In this document: piece after piece, positions 16,104 to 24,736 of the stretch | Layout of the letters: each line of letters begins with the position of its first letter | How positions within the stretch are numbered: the stretch's first letter is position 1 | Assembly (NCBI GenBank): GCA_017467845.1 | Contig: JAFUKH010000088.1 | Location: 1-64,000 of the forward strand | Reading direction: 5' to 3' | DNA: 64,000 nt | From: Lachnospiraceae bacterium | GTDB taxonomy: Bacteria; Bacillota; Clostridia; Lachnospirales; Lachnospiraceae | The notes under the pieces: model-generated | Database searches by the model: none | What the model was told of the DNA's origin: nothing | Seen by the model: only the letters and a program-made list of their open reading frames with translations | Made by a program: the position numbers and the translations under genes

Positions 16104-17774
16104 ATGAAGAAAAGAAGTGGTCTGGTGGTAATGACCAGACTTATCGGACTGGTAAAGCCGCTTACAGGATTTATGTTACTTGCAATTGTCATGGGACTTA
16201 TCGGGCATCTCTGTGCTGCTTTTATTACCGTTTTCGGTGGATACGCATTGCTGGGGCTTCTGAATTTTGAAGTGCCTATGTCATTAACCATGATTTTTAT
16301 CAGTGTAGTAGTGTTTGCCATTCTGCGTGGATTTTTGCGTTACGCAGAGCAGTCTTGCAATCATTTTATCGCTTTTAAGCTGCTTGCACTTATCCGTGAT
16401 AAGGTGTTTGGCGCACTTAGAAGATTGTGTCCGGCTAAGTTGGAGGGTAAGGACAAAGGGGATTTGATCGCGGTTATTACCTCAGACATTGAGCTATTGG
16501 AGGTTTTTTATGCCCACACCATTTCACCGGTGGCCATTGCAGTACTGTTTTCGACCATAATGTGTGGGTTTATCGGAAGCTTTCATCCGGGACTGGGACT
16601 GCTTGCACTGGTTGCATATGTTGTAGTGGGTGTGGTCATTCCTCTGGTGACCTCCGAGCTTAGTGGGGACAGCGGAATGAAATTTCGAGGAAAATCCGGA
16701 GAGCTTAGCGGATTTGTCTTAGACAGTCTTCGGGGGCTGCCGGAGATTCTGCAGTATGGACAGGGAAAGAAGAGACTTACCCAAATGAATGCCAAGACCG
16801 ATGAGCTTTCTAAAGAAGAGGAGCGGATGAAGCGCATTGCAGGTCGCAATATGGCGGTGACCAATACAACCATTCTGGTATTTGATTTAGGGATGCTGTT
16901 TGTGGCAGCGATGCTGTCGGAAAAGGGAACTGTGGATTTTCAGGGAGTATTGATTCCTGTAATGGCACTGATGAGCTCTTTTGGTCCGGTAGTAGCGTTA
17001 TCTAACCTGGGAAGTACACTTCAAAATACTTTTGCAGCGGGGAACAGGGTGCTGGATATCCTGGAAGAAGCTCCAGTAGTGGAGGAAATTCAGGGAAAAG
17101 AAGAAATAGGCTTTCGTGATGCAAGGGCCGAGAATGTGACCTTTGCATATGGGGATGAAGAGATTCTTAAGGGTGTGACATTGGATATCCCCCAGGGGAA
17201 TATTATAGGAATTGTGGGCAAGAGCGGTAGCGGTAAATCCACACTTCTTAAGCTTTTTATGAGATTCTGGAAGGTGCAGGAGGGGCAGGTACAGATATCC
17301 GGAAGGGACGTGGGAGAGATTAATACAACGAATCTTCGGGATATGGAAGGCTTTATGACCCAGGAGACTCATCTGTTTCACGACAGTATTAGAAATAATC
17401 TGCGGATTGCTAAGCCGGATGCTACTGAGGAGGAGCTTGTAGAAGCATGTAAAAGGGCGTCCGTACATGATTTTATTATGAAGCTGCCCAAGGGCTATGA
17501 TACTCCGGTAGGAGAGCTGGGAGATACGCTTTCCGGCGGAGAAAGGCAGAGACTTGGGCTTGCCAGAGTATTTTTGCATGATGCTCCATTTGTGCTCTTG
17601 GATGAACCTACCAGCAATCTGGACAGCCTTAACGAAGCAGTAATCTTAAAATCTTTAAAAGAAGAAGGTAAAAATAAAACGGTAATGCTGGTATCTCATA
17701 GGGAATCTACCATGCGTATTGCAGATAAAATGTACTCGGTAGAGGAACTGTCCGGTACGGGGCGAGTGAGCTAA
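16104..17774 (+). CDS. CydC-like ABC exporter, fused permease and ATPase
   Basis: Partner half-transporter of 556 residues with an N-terminal membrane domain (about 10-300) and a C-terminal ATPase: Walker A GKSGSGKST (about 373-381), signature LSGGERQRLGLARVF, Walker B FVLLDEPTSNLD and an H-loop SHRES. The RYAEQSCNHFIAFKLLALIRDKVF segment is typical of CydC. Both ATP sites look intact on this subunit. Start ATG lies 2 bp after the previous stop, with a ribosome-binding site (AAAGGAG) inside the upstream gene. Likely a heterodimeric thiol or amino-acid exporter at the membrane. Confidence 0.85.
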   Translation: MKKRSGLVVMTRLIGLVKPLTGFMLLAIVMGLIGHLCAAFITVFGGYALLGLLNFEVPMSLTMIFISVVVFAILRGFLRYAEQSCNHFIAFKLLALIRDKVFGALRRLCPAKLEGKDKGDLIAVITSDIELLEVFYAHTISPVAIAVLFSTIMCGFIGSFHPGLGLLALVAYVVVGVVIPLVTSELSGDSGMKFRGKSGELSGFVLDSLRGLPEILQYGQGKKRLTQMNAKTDELSKEEERMKRIAGRNMAVTNTTILVFDLGMLFVAAMLSEKGTVDFQGVLIPVMALMSSFGPVVALSNLGSTLQNTFAAGNRVLDILEEAPVVEEIQGKEEIGFRDARAENVTFAYGDEEILKGVTLDIPQGNIIGIVGKSGSGKSTLLKLFMRFWKVQEGQVQISGRDVGEINTTNLRDMEGFMTQETHLFHDSIRNNLRIAKPDATEEELVEACKRASVHDFIMKLPKGYDTPVGELGDTLSGGERQRLGLARVFLHDAPFVLLDEPTSNLDSLNEAVILKSLKEEGKNKTVMLVSHRESTMRIADKMYSVEELSGTGRVS

Positions 17775-17786
17775 GGGAAAAGGAGA

Positions 17787-18203
17787 ATGGAGAAAATGAG
17801 TATTAAGAAATTAGCATGTATTATCGTGGGATGTCTGGGCGTGGGATTAGGTGCTGTTGGCGCAGTGGTACCTATGATTCCTGCATTTCCCTTTTTGTTA
17901 CTGGCGGCATTCTGCTTTGGAAGAAGCTCTGAGAAGTTGAATCATTGGTTCGTTAATACAAAGCTATATAAAAGTAATCTTGAAAGCTATGTACAGGGCC
18001 GAGGCATGACATGGAAGACAAAGTTTCGTATTATGATTACTGTGACCCTACTGATGTCTGTGGGATTTATTATGATGAGTGACGTGCCTGTAGGCAGAAT
18101 TGTGCTGGCCTGCGTCTGGGCATTTCACATTATCTATTTTATCTTTGGGGTGAAGACCTTGAAGGAAGAGGTTTCAGCAGATACACAGCCGGAAGGTGTA
18201 TAA
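17787..18203 (+). CDS. YbaN/DUF454 family inner-membrane protein
   Basis: 138 residues with three hydrophobic segments (about 8-42, 72-92, 97-117) and the DUF454 hallmark VGAVVPMIPAFPFLLLAAFCF followed by SEKLNHWF. Members are small membrane proteins without known function. It follows the exporter by 12 bp and ends before a terminator, so it belongs to that operon; a role with the exporter is only positional inference. Confidence 0.88.
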   Translation: MEKMSIKKLACIIVGCLGVGLGAVGAVVPMIPAFPFLLLAAFCFGRSSEKLNHWFVNTKLYKSNLESYVQGRGMTWKTKFRIMITVTLLMSVGFIMMSDVPVGRIVLACVWAFHIIYFIFGVKTLKEEVSADTQPEGV

Positions 18204-18224
18204 ACATTAATTCTTGTAAAATTC

Positions 18225-18275
18225 TCCCTCTTGGAATACATTATAAGTAATGATTCCAAGGGGGATTTTATTTTG
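18225..18275 (+). terminator. Terminator hairpin that also carries the ribosome-binding site of the next gene
   Basis: 13-bp stem TCCCTCTTGGAAT (18225-18237) / ATTCCAAGGGGGA (18253-18265) with one G-U pair, followed by TTTTATTTT. The 3' arm contains AAGGGGGA, the best Shine-Dalgarno for the ASKHA gene starting at 18273. Folding would both stop transcription and hide the site. Confidence 0.8.
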
Positions 18276-19673
18276 AGATTGACAGTAAAGCGTGGCTTAC
18301 AAGAAAGTACAATGGAATTTCATAGAGACATTCTGCTGTGGGATGCTTTGGCAGAAATGGGCTATGTGCTAGGAAGACCTTGCGGCGGCAGAGGCGTGTG
18401 CGGCAGATGTGAAGTAATTGCTAACGGCGAACCGGTGAGAACCTGTGTTACTTATCTGGAGGAGGATATGGTGATAGAGGAGCTTCCACTTTCAGAAGAG
18501 ATGGAAGTGATGACAGAGGGTAAGGCGGTTGTCCCCTCAGGAGATGTAACTGTAAAAAACGGCTATGGCCTTGCTGTGGATATAGGAACCACTACCATTG
18601 CAGCATATCTGTACAAATTTCCGGAGGGAGAGCCGGTAAGGACAAGCTGCTGCGTGAATCCCCAGGTCCGGTACGGAGCTGATGTTGTGACCAGAATGGA
18701 GTATGCCTTAAATGGAGGAGCCGGTGATTTGCAGAGCTGCCTGCAGAAGAAGATAGATGAGCTGACAGGTGATTTTAAAATTGATAAATACGTGATTACA
18801 GGTAATACTACCATGCTTCACCTACTAATGGGTAAAAGTTTGAAGGGAATGGCCTGTGCACCATATATGCCGGAGAGCTTGTTTGGGAAGTGGTACGGGA
18901 AAAGGTATCTTCCCCCATGTATATCTGCTTTTATAGGAGCGGATATTACCTGTGCAGTACTTGCCAGTGGGATGCTGGAGAAGAAGACGGTGCTTCTTGT
19001 AGATATTGGAACCAATGGAGAAATGGTGCTTTACAAGGATGGTAAGCTAATTTGCTGCTCGGCTGCGGCAGGACCTGCCTTCGAGGGGGCTGAAATCTCT
19101 CAAGGGATGTGCGCAGAACGTGGAGCAATCAATAGAGTATATTGGGAAGATAATGGGACCAGGTACACCACCATCGGAGGTGCCATGCCCCGGGGAATCT
19201 GCGGCAGTGGACTTGTTGATGCCATTGCAGTGATGCTGGAAGAAGGAACTTTAGATGATACCGGATATTTGGAGGAACCCTATGAAATCGGCGACAGTAA
19301 GGTATTTATTACGCCGGAGGATGTGCGTCAGCTGCAGCTTGCCAAGGCAGCCATACGTGCAGGGCTGGAAACTCTCCTTCAGGAAGCCGGCTGCTCCTAT
19401 GAAGAGCTGGAGTGCTTTTATATTGCCGGAGGCTTCGGCAGCTATATCGATAAGGTCAGCGCAGCAAAAATCGGCTTGATTCCCGGAAAACTGCTGGATA
19501 AAGCCTGTGTAATCGGTAATGCCGCAGGAGCAGGTGCTTCCATGATTTTGCAAAGTCAGAGCTGTCTGGAACATGCGGAGCAGATTGCAAAAAGAGCTGA
19601 AATATTGCAGCTTGCGGACTCTACATATTTTGCGGAAAAATATGTAGAGTGTATGATGTTTGAATGTGAATAA
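18273..19673 (+). CDS. [2Fe-2S] ferredoxin-ASKHA (RamA-like) corrinoid reductive activator family protein
   Basis: About 466 residues. The N-terminal [2Fe-2S] domain has CGGRGVCGRC plus a further Cys near residue 60, and is followed by an ASKHA ATPase fold (GLAVDIGTTTIAAYLY phosphate-1 motif, LLVDIGTNGEMVL, FYIAGGFGSYID). This is the architecture of RamA/RACo proteins, which use ATP to reduce inactive Co(II) corrinoid in methyltransferase systems. No methyltransferase or corrinoid protein gene is in the window, so the target is unknown. Start: TTG 18273 with AAGGGGGA 7 bp upstream; an upstream in-frame TTG (18231) lies inside a terminator stem. Transcription end is the hairpin at 19689. Confidence 0.83.
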   Translation: MRLTVKRGLQESTMEFHRDILLWDALAEMGYVLGRPCGGRGVCGRCEVIANGEPVRTCVTYLEEDMVIEELPLSEEMEVMTEGKAVVPSGDVTVKNGYGLAVDIGTTTIAAYLYKFPEGEPVRTSCCVNPQVRYGADVVTRMEYALNGGAGDLQSCLQKKIDELTGDFKIDKYVITGNTTMLHLLMGKSLKGMACAPYMPESLFGKWYGKRYLPPCISAFIGADITCAVLASGMLEKKTVLLVDIGTNGEMVLYKDGKLICCSAAAGPAFEGAEISQGMCAERGAINRVYWEDNGTRYTTIGGAMPRGICGSGLVDAIAVMLEEGTLDDTGYLEEPYEIGDSKVFITPEDVRQLQLAKAAIRAGLETLLQEAGCSYEELECFYIAGGFGSYIDKVSAAKIGLIPGKLLDKACVIGNAAGAGASMILQSQSCLEHAEQIAKRAEILQLADSTYFAEKYVECMMFECE

Positions 19674-19688
19674 GGACGTTTCTTCTTG

Positions 19689-19718
19689 AGACTGCCATCT
19701 TGTTGTGGCAGTCTTTTT
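19689..19718 (+). terminator. Rho-independent terminator
   Basis: Perfect AGACTGCCA / TGGCAGTCT stem with an 8-nt loop, followed by TTTTT, just after the ASKHA gene. Confidence 0.92.
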
Positions 19719-19896
19719 AATACACTAAATCGCAACATTGACGTTTGTTACTAATTTACTATATGAGAAATGTGCAATATAGACAATTTTACCAAATGAA
19801 AAGAAAAACCACTGGATATTATGTGCATTTTGCATTAAAATGAAAATAACATTCACAATGGAATTATAAAATACTTTCAAGGAGGAAAAACTTATT

Positions 19897-21300
19897 ATGA
19901 GAGACACAAACACAAAGGGCTTCCGTAAATTCGGTATGCGAGATTGTCTTGCGTATGCAGCCGGAGATTTCGGCTGCAACATGAGTTTTGCACTGAAGGG
20001 AACCATGATGATTTTCTGGACCCAGTTCATGGGACTGGAGCTTTGGTATTCCCTTTTATTGGTAATAGTGCAGGTATGGGATGCAATCAATGACCCTGTT
20101 ATCGGTTCCATTGTGGACTCTGACCGTCATCAGTACAAGCGTAACAAGTTCTTACAGTATATCTGGTTTGGTTCTATCGGACTTATCGTTGCAGGTGCTT
20201 TGTGCTTCCTTCCATTCCCCAATGCTCCGCTTTGGGCACAGATGATTATTTTTGTATGTGGATATGTTATCTGGGATGCATTCTACACTGTTGCAAACGT
20301 TCCTTACGGTTCTCTGTTATCTTTAATCTCTAACGAGCCTGCTGACCGTGCTTCTTTATCTGCATGGCGTTCTGTCGGTTCTATGGTTGGTAACATGGTT
20401 CCTATGGCGATTCTTCCGATGATTATCTACGATGCTAACGATAACCTTATCGGTGAAAGAGTATTTATCGCAGCTCTTATCATGGGTGCTTTAGGCTTTG
20501 TATGCTTCCAGTTTATGATTAAGAATACTGAGATTCGTGTACCTACCGATATTAAGTTAAACGAGGACCAGCCGAAATTCAATGTAGTTAAGGCAATGAG
20601 CAATTTCGTGAAGAACCGTCCGGCAGTTGGTGCTACCGTAGCAGCATGTGGTATGTTCCTTGGTATGCAGGGTGGTGCTTCCGCAGTTACCGTTTTATTC
20701 CAGTCTTACTTTAATAATGTACAGATTTCCGGTTTAATATCTATGTTCTCAATGATTCCTATCGTTGCGTTCACACCGCTTGCTCGTAAGATGGTTACTA
20801 AGTTTGGTAAGAAGGAGCTGGCTACCGTTGGTGCTATCGCAAGTATGATTGCATGTGTACTTATGGTTATTCTTCCGATTACTCCGGATGGAAATGGTAT
20901 TGCGATTTACGTAGTTTGTCAGTTAATCAACAGCCTTGGTATGGGTATCTACTCTACCGTTAGCTGGGCTATGATGGGTGATGCTATCGACTACAACGAG
21001 TGGAAGATGGGCACTCGTGAAGAAGGTACCGTATACGCTCTTCATTCCTTCTTCCGTAAGTTAGCTCAGGGTCTTGGCCCTGCCCTTGCATTGCTTGTTA
21101 TGACTGCTTTAGGTTATGTTGGTGCAAATGGTGGACAGCAGACGATTGAAGTTGCTACCAGAATGCGTTACCTTGTTGCAGGTTTATACCTGTTCAGTGC
21201 TGTTCTTCAGTTTATCGGTCTCAGCCTTATCTACAACTTGGATAAGAAGACATTAGAGAAGATGACTGCAGAGTTAGAGGCAAAAAAAGCTTCTGCATAA
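19897..21300 (+). CDS. GPH-family (MelB/XynB-type) sugar:cation symporter
   Basis: 467 residues, about 12 membrane helices. The N-terminal GMRDCLAYAAGDFGCN and the VWDAINDPVIGSIVDSD motif are diagnostic of the glycoside-pentoside-hexuronide family, which takes up oligosaccharides with Na+ or H+. The GH2 beta-galactosidase gene follows 34 bp downstream with no terminator, so the substrate is probably a beta-galactoside (lactose or a plant galacto-oligosaccharide); beta-glucuronides are the alternative. Strong AAGGAGG 9 bp before the ATG. Codon use is biased to a subset of codons, suggesting high expression. The 220-bp upstream gap contains a possible TTGACG/TATATG promoter (19738-19765). Confidence 0.9.
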   Translation: MRDTNTKGFRKFGMRDCLAYAAGDFGCNMSFALKGTMMIFWTQFMGLELWYSLLLVIVQVWDAINDPVIGSIVDSDRHQYKRNKFLQYIWFGSIGLIVAGALCFLPFPNAPLWAQMIIFVCGYVIWDAFYTVANVPYGSLLSLISNEPADRASLSAWRSVGSMVGNMVPMAILPMIIYDANDNLIGERVFIAALIMGALGFVCFQFMIKNTEIRVPTDIKLNEDQPKFNVVKAMSNFVKNRPAVGATVAACGMFLGMQGGASAVTVLFQSYFNNVQISGLISMFSMIPIVAFTPLARKMVTKFGKKELATVGAIASMIACVLMVILPITPDGNGIAIYVVCQLINSLGMGIYSTVSWAMMGDAIDYNEWKMGTREEGTVYALHSFFRKLAQGLGPALALLVMTALGYVGANGGQQTIEVATRMRYLVAGLYLFSAVLQFIGLSLIYNLDKKTLEKMTAELEAKKASA

Positions 21301-21334
21301 TAAATTTCTAGATTATTTTGAGGTGAATAAGTAA

Positions 21335-23581
21335 ATGAGACAAGTTATTAATTTTAATGCTAAGTGGGCCTTCTCTAAGGAGGCCACTGCGGTACCTACT
21401 GAGGTATCATCCAAGTGGAATTTTGTAAACCTTCCTCACTGCTGGAATGCAATTGACGGACAGGATGGAGGTAACGATTATTATCGAGGAACCGCTTATT
21501 ATGCAAAAGCCTTGGATAAAATGGACTTACCTACCGCAGACCGTTATTATTTAGAGCTTCGTGGTGCGAACTCTTCCGCAGATGTGTATGTAAATGGTAA
21601 GCATTTGGCACATCATGATGGTGGTTATTCTACATGGCGTGTAGACATTACCGATGCACTTGAGAGAGACAATCTTTTTGTGGTAGAGGTAGATAATGCA
21701 GCAAATGATAAGGTTTATCCTCAGGTGGCAGACTTTACTTTCTATGGTGGTCTCTATCGTGATGTAAATATTATCGCAGTCAGCGAATCCCACTTTGACT
21801 TAGAGTATTACGGAGGTCCCGGTATTCAGGTGACTCCTGTTATGAACGGTGCCAATGCCGATGTGGAAGTTGAAGTGTATGTAACAAATAGGAAGGATGA
21901 CCAAACCTTTGTGTATACCGTAAAGGATGCAGAAGGCAATGTAGTTGCTAATGTGACTTCTGATGATAATGTTGCAAATATCACTATTGAAAATGCACAT
22001 TTGTGGCATGGTAGAAAGGATCCTTACCTTTACACTGTAGAGGTGTTATTGGTAGAGGGTACTGAAGTTCTGGATAATGTGAGCACACGCTTCGGTTGCC
22101 GAAGCTTTGAGATTCATCCGGACAACGGATTTATCTTAAATGGTGAGGAATATCCTCTCCGTGGTGTATCCCGCCATCAGGACAGATGGGGACTTGGTAA
22201 TGCATTACTTCCGGAGCATCATGAGGAAGATATCGACTTTATTTTAGAGGTTGGCTGTACCACTATCCGTTTGGCACATTATCAGCATGATCAGTATTTC
22301 TATGATTTATGTGATGAGAAGGGTCTCGTAATCTGGGCAGAGATTCCTTATATTTCCCAGCATATGCCTACTGCCCGCGAGAATACCATTTCTCAGATGA
22401 AGGAGCTTATTGTTCAGAACTATAATCATCCTTCTATCGTAGTATGGGGATTAAGTAATGAAATTACTATGAAGGGTGACTCTGACCCTGATTTATTAGA
22501 GAACCATAATATTTTAAATGATTTGTGTCATGAAATGGATGCAACCCGTCTGACTACTATTGCGGCAGTTTCTCCTTGCCCTATCGACAGCCCGTACATT
22601 CAGATTCCGGATGTGGTTTCTTACAACCACTATTTCGGCTGGTATGGTGGCGACACGAGCATGAATGGACCTTGGTTTGATAAGTTCCATGAAACGCATC
22701 CTAATATTCCAATCGGTTGTTCCGAGTATGGTTGTGAGGCCCTTAATTGGCATACCTCTAAGCCTGTCCAGGGCGACTATACGGAAGAATATCAGGCATT
22801 CTATCATGAAGAGTTGATTAAGCAATTATTCACCCGTAAGTATATGTGGGCTACTCATGTATGGAATATGTTCGACTTCGGTGCTGATGCAAGAAGCGAA
22901 GGCGGTGAAAACGGACAGAACCACAAGGGACTTATGACCTTTGACCGTAAGTATAAGAAGGATTCCTTCTACGCTTATAAGGCTTGGTTATCAGATGAAC
23001 CCTTCGTACATCTCTGTGGTAAGAGATATGTGGACAGAGTAGAAGATGTAACCAAGATTACTGTATATTCTAATCAGCCGGAAGTTGAACTGTTTGTAAA
23101 TGGCAAGAGCCTTGGCAAGAAGACAAGTCCGGAGCATTTCTTCTATTTTGATGTACCTAATGAGGGCGAATCCACATTAGTTGCAGTTGCGGGAGAACTT
23201 AAGGATGAAAGCAAGATTCGTAAAGTAGAAGAGTTCAATGAAGCATATCGTCTGAAAGAGAAGAATGCAATTCTGAACTGGTTTGATATTACTGAGCCGG
23301 AAGGATACTTCTCCTTAAATGACAAGATTGGCGATATCATGAAGAATCCTCAGGGCGCAGCATTATTCGGCGGATTGCTTTCGCAGCTGATGCCTAAGGG
23401 AGAAGATGGCAAGCCTGCAAAAGTAGCGGGCGGCTTTGAAATGAATGATGGTATGATGAGTATGATGGGCGGATTTACCGTACTTCGTCTCAGCGGTATG
23501 ATTGGTACTATGGGTATTAATCTTACCAAGGAAGATTTACTTGGCTTAAATGCAAAGTTAAATCAGATTCCAAAAGCTTAA
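21335..23581 (+). CDS. Glycoside hydrolase family 2, beta-galactosidase type
   Basis: Cytoplasmic exo-hydrolase (no signal peptide), 748 residues. Jelly-roll sugar-binding domain (about 1-175, NLPHCWNAIDGQDGGNDYYRG), Ig-like domain (about 180-265) and TIM barrel (about 270-580) with acid/base E376 in WGLSNE and nucleophile E464 in GCSEYG. A further domain (about 580-640, NQPEVELFVNGKSLG) and a Gly/Met-rich C-terminal extension of about 100 residues follow, the latter seen in gut clostridial GH2 enzymes. Cotranscribed with the GPH symporter, so it should hydrolyse the imported disaccharide. Beta-glucuronidase is less likely because its usual active-site NxK motif was not seen. Confidence 0.88.
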   Translation: MRQVINFNAKWAFSKEATAVPTEVSSKWNFVNLPHCWNAIDGQDGGNDYYRGTAYYAKALDKMDLPTADRYYLELRGANSSADVYVNGKHLAHHDGGYSTWRVDITDALERDNLFVVEVDNAANDKVYPQVADFTFYGGLYRDVNIIAVSESHFDLEYYGGPGIQVTPVMNGANADVEVEVYVTNRKDDQTFVYTVKDAEGNVVANVTSDDNVANITIENAHLWHGRKDPYLYTVEVLLVEGTEVLDNVSTRFGCRSFEIHPDNGFILNGEEYPLRGVSRHQDRWGLGNALLPEHHEEDIDFILEVGCTTIRLAHYQHDQYFYDLCDEKGLVIWAEIPYISQHMPTARENTISQMKELIVQNYNHPSIVVWGLSNEITMKGDSDPDLLENHNILNDLCHEMDATRLTTIAAVSPCPIDSPYIQIPDVVSYNHYFGWYGGDTSMNGPWFDKFHETHPNIPIGCSEYGCEALNWHTSKPVQGDYTEEYQAFYHEELIKQLFTRKYMWATHVWNMFDFGADARSEGGENGQNHKGLMTFDRKYKKDSFYAYKAWLSDEPFVHLCGKRYVDRVEDVTKITVYSNQPEVELFVNGKSLGKKTSPEHFFYFDVPNEGESTLVAVAGELKDESKIRKVEEFNEAYRLKEKNAILNWFDITEPEGYFSLNDKIGDIMKNPQGAALFGGLLSQLMPKGEDGKPAKVAGGFEMNDGMMSMMGGFTVLRLSGMIGTMGINLTKEDLLGLNAKLNQIPKA

Positions 23582-23592
23582 TATGTATTCTA

Positions 23593-23629
23593 ATAGAGTT
23601 GTTGCAGAAATGTAACAACTCTATTTTTG
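23593..23629 (+). terminator. Rho-independent terminator
   Basis: Perfect 11-bp stem ATAGAGTTGTT / AACAACTCTAT with a 10-nt loop, followed by TTTTT; ends the symporter-GH2 operon. Confidence 0.9.
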
Positions 23630-23693
23630 TGACCATTGTACTATTTATTGTTTCTTTTTTCTGCCAAATGTGATAAACTTATTAAAAAAGTCA

Positions 23694-23716
23694 GGTAATT
23701 ATTCTGAATAATTACC
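23694..23716 (+). promoter_or_regulatory. Palindrome upstream of the response-regulator gene
   Basis: Perfect 9-bp arms GGTAATTAT / ATAATTACC around TCTGA, 28 bp before the start of the response regulator. It has the size and symmetry of an operator; the binding protein is unknown. Confidence 0.4.
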
Positions 23717-23743
23717 AACCAAAAGGATTGGAGTGGGAAAGGT

Positions 23744-24703
23744 ATGAAATATAGGGTTTTACTGGCAGGAAAAAACAGAGCAATTGTGGACGATTTCTTT
23801 CGTACGATGGATGACCGTTTCGAATGTTTAACTACATCCAATCGTAGCATGGATATGGCAAATCATATGGCGTTATTTAAGCCACACGCTTTTATATATT
23901 GCTTTGCTTCCGAGTCCAAGGATGATATTATCCGATTGGCAGAATCATTTGAAACTATCAGCGAGGAGTGTCGTGAGGTTATATTAATTGGAGACCCGGA
24001 ACCCTGCGAGATTTTTAATCGTCGGAAGCCGGAATACGTGAAAATGGTGCTTCATAGGCCTATTACCGCCAATTCAATCAAGGATAAATTGATTAAATAT
24101 TTTGAAAAAAATAAAATTGGTGTGGAGCCTTCCAAGCAGGATGAAGAGATGGAGAGTCTTATGGCTATGGCTCTGTCAATGCAGCAGAAAGAGGAAGAGG
24201 AGAAGGCTGCCAGAGAGGCAGCTATGAAGGAAGCGGCGGAGAATTTGAGGAAAACGCAGGTAGAAAGTAAGCCGATAGGGGAAACTCTTGCTGCACCCAT
24301 GGAAGCTGCATCCACGGCCCCTATGCCGGATGAGCCCATTGAGATGAAGCATATACTTGTGATAGATGATGATTTGATGATGCTTCGTTTGGTAAAGGCG
24401 GAACTGAAGGAGCGCTACAATGTGGCTACGGCAGTCAGCGGCAAAATTGGCATGAAATTTTTAGAGCGCAGAACCACAGATTTGATTTTGCTGGATTATG
24501 AAATGCCGGAAGAGAATGGTGCAGAGGTGCTGAAGAAGCTTCGGGCAAATCCTATGACAAGAAATATTCCGGTAGTGTTCTTAACCGGTATGAATAACCG
24601 TGAAATAATTAAGCAACTTGTGGCGATGAAGCCACAGGGGTATCTGTTAAAGCCGATAAAGTGTGAGCAGCTTGTGCAGACCATTCAGAGCATCATTGGC
24701 TAG
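23744..24703 (+). CDS. Response regulator with a degenerate N-terminal receiver-like domain and a C-terminal receiver
   Basis: 319 residues. Residues 1-120 have a receiver-like alternation (YRVLLAGKN..., AFIYCFA, EVILIGD, VLHRPITANSIKDKL) but lack the acidic pocket and phospho-Asp. A charged coiled-coil linker (about 128-175) leads to a genuine CheY-like receiver (about 201-318) with the IDDD pocket, D251 in LLDYEMP, a Thr in FLTGM and the Lys of LLKPI. No DNA-binding or enzymatic output domain is present, so it acts through protein contacts or as a relay. The hybrid histidine kinase follows 33 bp downstream and is the obvious partner. Confidence 0.87.
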   Translation: MKYRVLLAGKNRAIVDDFFRTMDDRFECLTTSNRSMDMANHMALFKPHAFIYCFASESKDDIIRLAESFETISEECREVILIGDPEPCEIFNRRKPEYVKMVLHRPITANSIKDKLIKYFEKNKIGVEPSKQDEEMESLMAMALSMQQKEEEEKAAREAAMKEAAENLRKTQVESKPIGETLAAPMEAASTAPMPDEPIEMKHILVIDDDLMMLRLVKAELKERYNVATAVSGKIGMKFLERRTTDLILLDYEMPEENGAEVLKKLRANPMTRNIPVVFLTGMNNREIIKQLVAMKPQGYLLKPIKCEQLVQTIQSIIG

Positions 24704-24736
24704 GAATGCATAGAAAGATTATGGGAGCAATTTTGT

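Noticed and set aside
16998-17579. 193-codon minus-strand reading frame opposite the CydC-like gene
   Set aside because: Lies wholly on the reverse of a well-supported ATPase domain; no ribosome site; a shadow frame.
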